From Streptomyces hawaiiensis (GTDB lineage Bacteria; Actinomycetota; Actinomycetes; Streptomycetales; Streptomycetaceae), in contig NZ_CP021978.1 in NCBI RefSeq assembly GCF_004803895.1, forward strand, positions 3,472,001 to 3,536,000: DNA of 64,000 bases. The letters run 5' to 3'. The notes under the pieces were generated by a model. That model ran no database searches and was not told where the DNA came from. It saw only the letters and a list, made by a program, of their open reading frames with translations. The translations under genes were made by a program, and so were the position numbers. Shown in pieces: positions 26,968 to 35,766 of this stretch (positions within the stretch are counted from its first letter, which is position 1; each line of letters begins with the position of its first letter).

Positions 26968-29241
26968 ATGGATGGCCTCTTGCCCAGGTTCAGTGTCATT
27001 GTCCCCGCGTACCAGGTTCAGGCGTACCTGCACGAGTGCCTCGAATCGGTGCTCTCCCAGTCCTGTCCCGATCTGGAACTGATCGTCGTCGACGACTGCT
27101 CGCCGGACGCGTGCGGCGCGATCATCGACGAGTTCGCCGCCCGCGACACGCGCGTACGCCCCGTCCATCTGCCGGAGAACGTGGGCCTGGGCCGCGCGAG
27201 AAACGCCGGTGCGGCACACGCGAGCGGCGACTACCTGCTGTTCCTCGACAGCGACGACACCCTCACGCCCGACGCGCTGCGCTCGATCGCCGACCGGCTG
27301 AAGGAGACGGGCGAACCGGACGTGCTGGTCTTCGACTACGCGCGCACCTACTGGACGGGTGAGGCGATCCGCAACCAGGGGGCCCTGCAGCTCACCGAGC
27401 AGGGCCCGGCGCCGTTCCGTCTGGAGGAGCGGCCGGGGTTGCTGCGGCTGCTGATGGTCGCCTGGAACAAGGCCTACCGGCGGGAGTTCGTCGAGCGGGA
27501 GGGGTTCGCCTTCCCGCCCGGTGTCTACGAGGACACTCCGTGGACGTACCCGGTGCTGATGACCGCCGAGTCGATCGCGACCCTCGACCGGGTCTGCGTG
27601 CACTACCGGCAGCGACGGCAGGGCAGCATCCTGCGCACCACCAGCGAGCGGCACTTCGACGTGTTCGAGCAGTACGACCGGGTTTTCGCGTTCGTCGACG
27701 AGCGGCCCGGACTGGCCCAGTGGCGGCCGGTGCTGTTCCGGCGCATGGTGCACCATCTGGCGATCGTGTACTCCCGGCGGGACCGGCTGCCCCCGGGTTC
27801 GCGCGCCGTCTTCCTGCGCCGGGCGCGCGCCCACTACCGCCGGTATCGCACCCCCGGCGTCCCCGTCCCCCTGCGCTGCCGGATCCACCACGTCCTGATC
27901 CGCTTCGGCCTGCACCGCACCTACCGCACCCTCCAGCTGGCCTCGGCCCTGCACCGCGCCGCCGCCAGGACCGCGGGGAAGCTGCTGCGGGGCCTGCGGA
28001 CGGCCGCCCTCGGGACCCACTACCGCATCCAGCGCTGCCTGCCGCTGCGCGCCGACCGCGCCGTCTTCGCCGCCTACGACGGCCGCGGCCACGGCTGCAA
28101 CCCGGGCGCGCTGGAGACCGCGTTCCGCGACCTCGCGCCGCACATCCGCACGGCGTGGATCGCCCGCCGCGAGCACCACCACACCATCCCGCCCGGCCCG
28201 CGCCGCCTCGTCCCCGGGACGGCCGCCTACTGGACGGCGCTCGCCCGCTCCCGCTACCTGGTCAGCAACACCGGCTTCGACGACCGCCTGACCAAGCGGC
28301 GGGGCCAGGTCCTGGTGCAGACCGGGCACGGCACCCCGCTGGGCCACATCGGCCTCGACCTCCAGGAGCGCCCCGCGGCGGCCCGCGGCCGGGACTTCGC
28401 ACGGCTGCTGAAGGACGTCGACCGCTGGGACTACGTGCTGTCCGCCAACCGCCACACCACGCTGACCCACGAGCGCGTCCACCCCGGCCGCTACACCACG
28501 CTGGAGTACGGCTACCCCCGCAACGACGTGTTCCGGACGGCGACCCCGGCGGACGTGGCCCGGCTGCGCGCCTCGCTCGGCATCCCGCGGGGCGCGGTGG
28601 CGATCCTGTACGCGCCGACCCACCGCGACTACCGCCGCTCCCAGCGCCATCCCCTCGACCTGCAGCGAATCGTGCGCCGCCTGGGCCCGCGCTTCGTCGT
28701 CCTGGCCCGCGCCCACCACGCCTACGACGCCCCGCTCACCAGCACCTGCGGCCGGGTCGTCGACGTCTCCGGCCACCCGAGCGTGGAGTCGCTCTGCCTG
28801 GCGTCGGACGCCCTGGTCACGGACTACTCGTCGCTGATGTTCGACTACGCCAACCTGGACCGGCCGATCGTGATCCACGCCGACGACTGGGAGGCGTACG
28901 ACGCGGCCCGCGGCACCTACTTCGACCTGCGCGAGGTCCCGCCGGGCGCGGTCGCACGCGGCGAGGACGAGCTGATCGACATCTTCGCCACCGGCCACTG
29001 GCGCGGCTCCCGCTCGGCCCAGCTGCGGGCGGTGTTCCGCGAGCGGTTCTGCGCCTACGACGACGGCCGGGCCGCCGAGCGGGTCGTGCGCCGGGTGGTC
29101 CTCGGGGAGTCGGAGCTGCCGCCGGTCGTTCCGCTCGGCGAGCGCCGCCCGGTGCCCTCGGCGGCGGCCTCGCTGACGCGTGAGCCGCTCACCACGGTGC
29201 CGCTGCCGGCCGGTCCCCGCGCCGTCACCGACAGCCTCTGA
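26968..29241 (+). CDS. Bifunctional GT2 / CDP-glycerol (TagF-type) glycerophosphotransferase 1
   Basis: A 757-aa two-domain enzyme. The GT2 domain (residues 1-about 230) has VDDCSPDACG and the metal-binding FLDSDD (about 92). The TagF-like domain (about 355-735) has the catalytic His in GHGTPL (about 454), YAPTHRDY, the second His region ARAHHAY and TDYSSLMFDYANLDRP (from about 618). TagF enzymes add polyol-phosphate units from a CDP-activated donor to a lipid-linked wall polymer; GT2 adds a sugar. Both active sites look complete. The ATG at 26968 was chosen; a TTG at 26980 (MPRFSVIV) matches the start of its paralogues and is a real alternative. It is the first gene of the glycopolymer locus. 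Confidence 0.9.
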   Translation: MDGLLPRFSVIVPAYQVQAYLHECLESVLSQSCPDLELIVVDDCSPDACGAIIDEFAARDTRVRPVHLPENVGLGRARNAGAAHASGDYLLFLDSDDTLTPDALRSIADRLKETGEPDVLVFDYARTYWTGEAIRNQGALQLTEQGPAPFRLEERPGLLRLLMVAWNKAYRREFVEREGFAFPPGVYEDTPWTYPVLMTAESIATLDRVCVHYRQRRQGSILRTTSERHFDVFEQYDRVFAFVDERPGLAQWRPVLFRRMVHHLAIVYSRRDRLPPGSRAVFLRRARAHYRRYRTPGVPVPLRCRIHHVLIRFGLHRTYRTLQLASALHRAAARTAGKLLRGLRTAALGTHYRIQRCLPLRADRAVFAAYDGRGHGCNPGALETAFRDLAPHIRTAWIARREHHHTIPPGPRRLVPGTAAYWTALARSRYLVSNTGFDDRLTKRRGQVLVQTGHGTPLGHIGLDLQERPAAARGRDFARLLKDVDRWDYVLSANRHTTLTHERVHPGRYTTLEYGYPRNDVFRTATPADVARLRASLGIPRGAVAILYAPTHRDYRRSQRHPLDLQRIVRRLGPRFVVLARAHHAYDAPLTSTCGRVVDVSGHPSVESLCLASDALVTDYSSLMFDYANLDRPIVIHADDWEAYDAARGTYFDLREVPPGAVARGEDELIDIFATGHWRGSRSAQLRAVFRERFCAYDDGRAAERVVRRVVLGESELPPVVPLGERRPVPSAAASLTREPLTTVPLPAGPRAVTDSL

Positions 29242-29415
29242 CCACGGTTCTCACTCCGGGGAGTCCGCATGCCCTCCAGCCCGTCGCGGCCGACACCCAG
29301 CCGGCCGCCCTCCTGTCGTCCGTCCGGGCGGCCGGGGCGCCCGCGCGCCGTGTGAGACGGCCCGACTTCGACAGACCCGACTCCAGCAGACCCGCCTCCT
29401 GACAGAAAGAGCAGA

Positions 29416-31614
29416 ATGCCCCGCTTCAGCATCGTCGTCCCGTCCCATGGGGTCGCGGGCCGGCTGTCCCAGGCGCTGGACTCCGTCCTCGCCCAGTCGT
29501 TCGGCGACTTCGAGCTGATCCCGGTGTGCGACGCACCCGACGCACCGGCGGCGGATGTCGTCACCGGGTACGCCGAGCGGGACTCCCGGGTGACGCCGGT
29601 GCACTCGTCGCCGTCGGCCGGACTGGCCGGGGCGCGCAACACCGGGCTGAAGGCGGCGGTCGGCGGCCATGTGCTGTTCCTCGACGGCGACGACGTCCTG
29701 GTCCCGGGGGCGCTGGCGGCGCTGGACGCCCGGCTGGGCGAGACCGGCGACGTGGACGTCCTGTACTTCGAGCACGAGCGCACCCCCTGGTGGGAGGGCG
29801 AGCCGACCAACCCGGCCGCGCCCCTGCTGGCCCGCACGCCGGACGGGCCCTTCTCCCCCGGCCTGGCCCCCCGGCTGACGGGCGTGGCACTCCCGGCGTG
29901 GAGCGCGGTCTACCGCCGGGCCTTCCTCACCGAGCAGGGCCTCGCCTTCCCCGGCGACCACTTCACCGACGTCGGCTTCGGCGGTCTTGTCACCCTGCGG
30001 GCGGAGCGGGTGGCGGCCCTGCGCACGGTCGTCGTGCGGCATCTGCTGCGCCGGCAGGGCAACCGGCTGAACCTCCCCGGCGAGCATCACACCGAGCTGC
30101 TCGACCAGACCGAGCTGGTGCTGACGCGGGCCACGGAGCAGGGGTGGGCGGCGGACCGGCTGAAGCCGCTGTTCGAGCAGCTCTTCGCCGCCGTACTGAA
30201 GACGGCCGCCCACCCCGGGCGGCTGACGTCCGGACGCCGCGCCTTCTTCCGGCGGGCGAGCGCGCTCTACCGGCGGCACCGCCCCGCCGGCTACCGGACG
30301 CCCGGCGGCAGCCTCGGCGTCCAGCACCGGCTGCTCGCCTCCGGGTCGTACACGGCGTTCCGCGCCCTGCGCGCCGCCAACCGCGGTGCGCTGCGGGCCG
30401 CCGCGCTGCTCCCCCGCCCCCGGGGGCTGCGCACCCGCCTGCGCTACGCGGCGGGCCTGCGCCTCCCGCTCGATGAGAACCTCGTCGTGTACTGCGCGTA
30501 CTGGGGCCGCGGCTACGCCTGCAACCCGGCCGCGATCCATGCCAAGGCCCGCGAACTCGCCCCGCACCTGCGCGCGGTGTTCCTGGTGGAGCCGGACGCG
30601 GTGGGCAACGTGCCGCCGGACGTGGAGTACGCGGTGATCGGCAGCCGGAAGTACTGGCAGGTGCTGGCCCGCGCCAAGTACCTCGTCAACAACGCCAACT
30701 TCGCCGACGCCGTCGTCAAGCGCCCCGGCAGCGTGCACCTCCAGACCCAGCACGGCACCCCGCTGAAGACGATGGGCGCCGACCAGTCGACGTACCCCGT
30801 GGTGGCCGCGGCGACCGGGAGCTTCGCCAAACTGCTGGCCCGGGTGGACCGCTGGGACTACAACCTCACGTCCAACCGCCACTCGACTCAGATGTGGGAG
30901 TCGGCGTTCCCCGGCGACCACGAGACCCTCGAGTACGGCTATCCGCGCAACGACGTCTACTGCTCGGCTTCCGCCGAGGACGTCGCCCGCGTCCGCAAGG
31001 AACTGGGCGTCCCCGACGGCAAGAAGGCCCTGCTCTACGCGCCCACGCACCGCGACTACGCCACCGGCTTCGCGTCGGGCCTTGACCTGGCCGAGTTCTG
31101 CGAGGCGATCGGCGACGACTACGTCGTCCTGCTGCGCGCCCATTACTTCTACGACCAGGGCCCCTGCCGGGGCGGCGGCCGGATCATCGACGTCACCGGG
31201 CACCGCTCGTCGGAGGACGTGTGCCTGGCCGCCGACGCGCTGATCACGGACTACTCGTCGATCATGTTCGACTACGCCAACCTGGACCGGCCGATCGTCG
31301 TGTACGCCGACGACTGGGACGTCTACCGGGAGACGCGGGGCGTCTACTTCGACCTGATGCGTCTCCCGCCCGGCCGCGTCGCCCGCACGCCCGGGGAGCT
31401 GGCGGCCGTCTTCCGTGACGGCTCCTACGCGGACGAGTCCGCCACCTCGCTGCGGGCCGCGTTCCGGGAGCGCTTCTGCCAGTTCGACGACGGGCGGGCC
31501 GCCGAGCGCGTCGTGCGCCGGGTGCTGCTGGGAGAGCAGCCCGAGTCGATCCCGCCCGTGATCCCGCTGGCGGAGCGCGTCCCGGCCCCCGCCGCCACTC
31601 TCGTGAGGAGCTGA
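29416..31614 (+). CDS. Bifunctional GT2 / TagF-type glycerophosphotransferase 2
   Basis: A 732-aa paralogue of the 26968 protein. The TagF domain is complete: QHGTPL with catalytic His at about 446, YAPTHRDY, LLRAHYFY and TDYSSIMFDYANLDRP (about 611). The GT2 domain keeps the metal-binding FLDGDD (about 88) but the usual nucleotide-binding VDDxSxD stretch has become PVCDAPDAPAAD, so its sugar-transfer activity is doubtful or its donor differs. The protein starts MPRFSIVV at 29416. A 174-bp gap separates it from the first TagF gene, while the next TagF follows at only 8 bp; all are on plus and probably one transcript. Confidence 0.9.
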   Translation: MPRFSIVVPSHGVAGRLSQALDSVLAQSFGDFELIPVCDAPDAPAADVVTGYAERDSRVTPVHSSPSAGLAGARNTGLKAAVGGHVLFLDGDDVLVPGALAALDARLGETGDVDVLYFEHERTPWWEGEPTNPAAPLLARTPDGPFSPGLAPRLTGVALPAWSAVYRRAFLTEQGLAFPGDHFTDVGFGGLVTLRAERVAALRTVVVRHLLRRQGNRLNLPGEHHTELLDQTELVLTRATEQGWAADRLKPLFEQLFAAVLKTAAHPGRLTSGRRAFFRRASALYRRHRPAGYRTPGGSLGVQHRLLASGSYTAFRALRAANRGALRAAALLPRPRGLRTRLRYAAGLRLPLDENLVVYCAYWGRGYACNPAAIHAKARELAPHLRAVFLVEPDAVGNVPPDVEYAVIGSRKYWQVLARAKYLVNNANFADAVVKRPGSVHLQTQHGTPLKTMGADQSTYPVVAAATGSFAKLLARVDRWDYNLTSNRHSTQMWESAFPGDHETLEYGYPRNDVYCSASAEDVARVRKELGVPDGKKALLYAPTHRDYATGFASGLDLAEFCEAIGDDYVVLLRAHYFYDQGPCRGGGRIIDVTGHRSSEDVCLAADALITDYSSIMFDYANLDRPIVVYADDWDVYRETRGVYFDLMRLPPGRVARTPGELAAVFRDGSYADESATSLRAAFRERFCQFDDGRAAERVVRRVLLGEQPESIPPVIPLAERVPAPAATLVRS

Positions 31615-31622
31615 CCGAAGAA

Positions 31623-33863
31623 GTGCCCCGCTTCAGCATCATCGTCCCCGTCTACAAGGTGCAGGGCTTCCTGCGCGCGTGTCTCGACTCGGTGCTCGGC
31701 CAGTCCTACGGCGACTTCGAGGTGATCGCCGTGGACGACCGCTCGCCCGACGGCAGCGGCGCGATCCTCGACGAGTACGCCGCCCGCGACGCCCGGGTGC
31801 GGGTGCTGCACCTGCCCGAGAACGTCGGCCTGGGCCGGGCCCGCAACGCCGGCCTGGCGCAGGCGGCCGGCGACTACGTCCTGTTCCTGGACAGCGACGA
31901 CCACTACACGCCGGGTCTGCTGGCCGCCGTCGCCGCACGCCTGGCGGCGACCGACGACCCGGACATCCTCGTCTTCGACCATGTGCGCACCCACTGGTGG
32001 GGCCGGGGCGGGCGCAGCGAGGCGGCGGACCTGCTGGCCGCGGCGGGCCTGGAGACGTTCGGCATCCGGCAGAGCCCGCAGTATCTGAACCTGTTCCTGG
32101 TCGCCTGGAACAAGGCCTACCGGCGCTCCTTCCTCCAGGAGCACGGGCTGGAGTACGCGCCGGGGCTGTACGAGGACGCGCCGGTCACCTACCGGTCGAT
32201 GGTGCTGGCCGACCGGATCGCCTGCCTGGACCGGATCGGCGTGGAGTACCGCCAGCGCCGCCAGGGCGCGATCACCAAGACGCCCGGGCGCCGGCACTTC
32301 GACATCTTCCCGCAGTACGAGGGCCTGTTCGCGTTCCTGGAGCAGCGCCCCGACCTGGACTGGGCGCGGCCGCTGCTGCTGGAGCGGGCTCTGGACCACA
32401 TGCTGTTCGTGCTGGCCCGCGAGGACCGGGTGCGGCCCGCGGACCGGGGCGACTTCTACCGCGAGATCCGCTCCTTCCACCGCCGTCACCTCCCCGAGGG
32501 CGGCTTCCCGCAGCCGGACGGCTGGCGCGGGGTCGAGATGCGGCTGCTCGCCTCGGCGCCCTACGCGTCGTACGCCGCGGCACGCGGGCTGCGGGATCTG
32601 CGCGCGGCGGCCCTGGGCGGGCAGCGGCGGGTGGTGCGCAAGGCGTCGGAGACGGCGGTGCGCGGCTGGTACGCGGCCCAGTCGAAGCGCCCCCTCGATC
32701 CGCACCTCGCCGTCTACTCGGCGACCCACCACCGGGGCGTGGCCGGTGACCCGGCGGCGATCCACGAGAAGGCGCGCGAGATCGCCCCGCACATCCGGGG
32801 CGTGTGGGTGGTCCGGGAGGACGCCGTGGACGCGCTGCCGCGCGGCATCGACCATGTGACACCGGGCTCGCGGCGCTACCACGAGGTCATGGCCCGGGCC
32901 ACGTACTGGGTGAACAACGTCAACTGGCCCGGCACCCTGGCCAAGCGCCCCGGCAGCGTCCACATCCACACCCACCAGGGCACCCCGCTCAAGTACATGG
33001 GCGCCGATCTGCTGACCAAGCCGGGCGCCCGGCACGGCTTCGACGTGCCGCAGATGCTGCGCCGGGCCGACCGCTGGGACTACAGCCTGGTCGCGGGGCG
33101 GCACGCGGAGCGGGCCTGGGAGCGGGCGTACCCGTGCCACTTCACCTCGCTGCGGACCGGCAGCCCGCGCAACGACGTGCTGGTCGGGGCCGGCCCGGAG
33201 CGGGGCCGGGAGGTGCGCGAGCGGCTCGGCGTCCCGGCCGGTGACACGGTGGTGCTGTACGCGCCGACCCGCCGCGACTACCGGCGGGGCGGCCATGTCG
33301 ACCGGTTCGACCTGACCCGGTTCGCCGAGGACCTGGGCCCCGGGCACACGCTGGTCGTCCGTCTGCACCCGTCGCTGGCGGGGGGCGTCGCGCGGGGCCT
33401 CGGCCTGGCCGACCTGCACCGGCGCGGCGTGCTGGTGGACGCGACCGACGAGCCGCACGTCGAGGACGTGATGCTCGCCTCCGACGTGCTGGTCACCGAC
33501 TACTCCGCCCTGATGTTCGACTACGCCCTCCTGGACCGGCCGATCGTGGTCCACGCCGACGACTGGGGCGCGTTCGCGGCCAGCCGGGGCGCCTACTTCG
33601 ACATCACGGCCGACGCGCCGGGTCATGTGTCGCGCTCGTACCGGGAGCTGGCCTGGCTGTTCGCTTCCGGTACCTGGCAGGACGCGGAGGCGGCACGGCT
33701 GCGCTCCGGCTTCCGGGAGCGGTACTGCGAGTTCGAGGACGGGCGGGCCGCCGAGCGGGTCGTCCGTCTGCTGATGCTGGGCGAGCGGGGCGGGGCGCTG
33801 CTGCCCGCGGCCCGCCGGACCGTGGGTTCCCGCACACGTCCCGAGGCGCTGATCGAGAGATGA
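31623..33863 (+). CDS. Bifunctional GT2 / TagF-type protein 3, altered TagF His
   Basis: A 746-aa paralogue. The GT2 domain looks fully active: VDDRSPDGSG and FLDSDD (about 88). The TagF domain has YAPTRRDY, VVRLHPSLAG and TDYSALMFDYALLDRP (about 625), but the motif that reads HGTPLK in the paralogues is HQGTPLK, so Gln452 replaces the catalytic-type His; a His sits one position earlier at 451. The start is the GTG at 31623 (MPRFSIIV), 9 bp after the previous stop. Its stop overlaps the next gene by ATGA. The TagF reaction may be lost or changed, while GT2 activity is kept. Confidence 0.9.
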   Translation: MPRFSIIVPVYKVQGFLRACLDSVLGQSYGDFEVIAVDDRSPDGSGAILDEYAARDARVRVLHLPENVGLGRARNAGLAQAAGDYVLFLDSDDHYTPGLLAAVAARLAATDDPDILVFDHVRTHWWGRGGRSEAADLLAAAGLETFGIRQSPQYLNLFLVAWNKAYRRSFLQEHGLEYAPGLYEDAPVTYRSMVLADRIACLDRIGVEYRQRRQGAITKTPGRRHFDIFPQYEGLFAFLEQRPDLDWARPLLLERALDHMLFVLAREDRVRPADRGDFYREIRSFHRRHLPEGGFPQPDGWRGVEMRLLASAPYASYAAARGLRDLRAAALGGQRRVVRKASETAVRGWYAAQSKRPLDPHLAVYSATHHRGVAGDPAAIHEKAREIAPHIRGVWVVREDAVDALPRGIDHVTPGSRRYHEVMARATYWVNNVNWPGTLAKRPGSVHIHTHQGTPLKYMGADLLTKPGARHGFDVPQMLRRADRWDYSLVAGRHAERAWERAYPCHFTSLRTGSPRNDVLVGAGPERGREVRERLGVPAGDTVVLYAPTRRDYRRGGHVDRFDLTRFAEDLGPGHTLVVRLHPSLAGGVARGLGLADLHRRGVLVDATDEPHVEDVMLASDVLVTDYSALMFDYALLDRPIVVHADDWGAFAASRGAYFDITADAPGHVSRSYRELAWLFASGTWQDAEAARLRSGFRERYCEFEDGRAAERVVRLLMLGERGGALLPAARRTVGSRTRPEALIER

Positions 33864-35695
33864 GAACTCCCGCGACGCCCGAGGCCGTCCCCTCCCTGCC
33901 CGGCCAGCGGGCCTCCTCGGCCCGGCTGCCCGCCGCCGAGCGGCTGCGGTGGGTGCCCGGGTGGCATGCGGCCCTGGTCGCCGTGCCCACCGCGGCCCTG
34001 TTCGTGCTGGGCTACCGGCGTCGCTGGATCTGCGACGACGGGCTCATCTACCTGCGCCCGGTCCGGCAGATCCTGGCGGGCAACGGGCCGGTGTTCAACG
34101 TCGGGGAGCGGGCCGAGAGTTCGACCGGCACCCTGTGGCAGTGGCTGCTCGCCCTCACCACCTGGGTCACCGGCGAGGACCCGGCGTTTCTCGCGGTCGG
34201 GCTCGGCCTGGCCTTGAGCACCGCCGGGTTCGCGTTCGCCCTGCTCGCCACGTGCCGGCTGCACCGGGGCGCGGGACTGCTGGTCCCGGCGGGTGTGTTC
34301 GTGCTGCTGGCGGTGCCGCCGTTCTGGTCGTACATGACCTCGGGTCTGGAGAGCGGTCTCGGCGCCTTCTGGACCGGCCTGTCGTGGTGGCTGCTGACGC
34401 GGACCCGACGTGCTCAGGAGGCCCGGGAGACGTACGCGGCCGCCTTCGTGTTCGGGCTGGGTCCGCTGGTCCGGCCCGATCTGGCGGTGGTCACGGCGTG
34501 CTTCCTGGCCGCGCAGTGGTGGGTGCTGCGTCCCTCGCGGCGGGGCACGGCGGCGATGCTGGCCTCGGCGGGAGCGGTGCCGCTGGCGTACGAGGTCTTC
34601 CGGGCGGGGTACTACGGGATCCTGGTGCCGCTGCCCGCCATCGCGAAGGAGGCGAGCGCCAGCGACTGGGGCCGGGGCGCCGGGTACGTGCAGGAGACGC
34701 TCGGGCCGTACTGGCTGTGGCCGGTCGTCCCGGTGCTCGGGGCGCTGGCGGCCCTGCTCGTTCGGCGCACCCGCCGGGAGCAGCGGGACCGCGCCCCGGG
34801 GCGGGCCTCGCTCGCGGTGCTGCTGGCGCCGTTCGCGGCGGGTCTGCTGCTCGCCGGGTACGTCGTCCGTGTCGGCGGCGACTACATGCACGCCCGCATG
34901 ATCCTGCCCGCCCTTCTCCTGCTGCTCCTGCCGGTGCTGGTCGTGCCCGCCACCAGGTTCACGGGTGTCGCGAGCGCGCTGCTGGTGGTGTGGCTGTGCG
35001 CGGCGGTCAGTCCGCTGCGGGCGCCGTTCGACGTGCGCAGCACCCCCGGGTCGTTCAACGTGCGCAGTTCCGACGTGGAAGGCCTCGGCGACCACAACCC
35101 GGTGCGCACCGCCACCTGGGTGGACAACTGGCCCGCCCTGCCGGAGGGGCGCGCCATGCTGGCCCGGGCCGAGCGCGCGCCCGGGCCGACGCTGCTCTAC
35201 TTCGACGCCGAGCGGCGGCTGCACGCGACGCCGATGCGTGCGGACTCCCCGTACCAGGTGGTGATCGTGGGACGGCATCTCGGAGTGACGGGCGCCGCGG
35301 CGCCGCTGGACGCCTATGTCAACGACGCCTGGGGGCTGGCCAGTCCGATCGGCGCGCATCTGGCGCTGGAGCGGTGGAGCTGGCCCGGGCACGAGAAGTT
35401 CCTGCGCAACTACTGGGTCTTCGCTCAGTGGGCGGTGGAGCACCCGCCGCAGCGCGACCTGCTGCGGGCCGGGGCACCGAGGGAGGCGGTCGAGGCGGCC
35501 CGGGCCGCGCTCGGGTGCGGCGAACTCGCCGAGCTCAGGGAGTCCGTGCGCGCGCCGCTCACCGCCGAGCGATTCTGGCGGAACCTCACCGGGGCGGCCG
35601 AGCGGACCCGGTTCCGCTTCGCGCGCTGGCCGGCGGCGGCGCAGCAGGCGCTGTGCGACCGACCGGCAGGTGGGCGTAGCGGCCTCACCCGATGA
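33860..35695 (+). CDS. AftB-like GT-C membrane glycosyltransferase
   Basis: A 611-aa integral membrane protein with about ten helices in residues 30-400 and an extracytoplasmic C-terminal domain. The segment after helix 1 (ICDDGLIYLRPVRQILAGNG) followed by VFNVGERAESSTGTLW closely resembles the AftB/GT-C arabinofuranosyltransferase pattern of mycobacteria, in which an Asp pair after helix 1 is catalytic and a decaprenyl-phosphate sugar is the donor. Streptomycetes lack arabinogalactan of the mycobacterial kind, so the product is more likely a side group on the glycopolymer made by this locus. The ATGA overlap with the third TagF gene ties it to that operon. Family is inferred from motifs. Confidence 0.75.
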   Translation: MRTPATPEAVPSLPGQRASSARLPAAERLRWVPGWHAALVAVPTAALFVLGYRRRWICDDGLIYLRPVRQILAGNGPVFNVGERAESSTGTLWQWLLALTTWVTGEDPAFLAVGLGLALSTAGFAFALLATCRLHRGAGLLVPAGVFVLLAVPPFWSYMTSGLESGLGAFWTGLSWWLLTRTRRAQEARETYAAAFVFGLGPLVRPDLAVVTACFLAAQWWVLRPSRRGTAAMLASAGAVPLAYEVFRAGYYGILVPLPAIAKEASASDWGRGAGYVQETLGPYWLWPVVPVLGALAALLVRRTRREQRDRAPGRASLAVLLAPFAAGLLLAGYVVRVGGDYMHARMILPALLLLLLPVLVVPATRFTGVASALLVVWLCAAVSPLRAPFDVRSTPGSFNVRSSDVEGLGDHNPVRTATWVDNWPALPEGRAMLARAERAPGPTLLYFDAERRLHATPMRADSPYQVVIVGRHLGVTGAAAPLDAYVNDAWGLASPIGAHLALERWSWPGHEKFLRNYWVFAQWAVEHPPQRDLLRAGAPREAVEAARAALGCGELAELRESVRAPLTAERFWRNLTGAAERTRFRFARWPAAAQQALCDRPAGGRSGLTR

Positions 35696-35766
35696 AGTGA
35701 TCCGGGGTCAGGGCATGCGTAGGGCGGGAACATTCGGCGCATGCCCCAGACCCCTTCCACCCTCCT

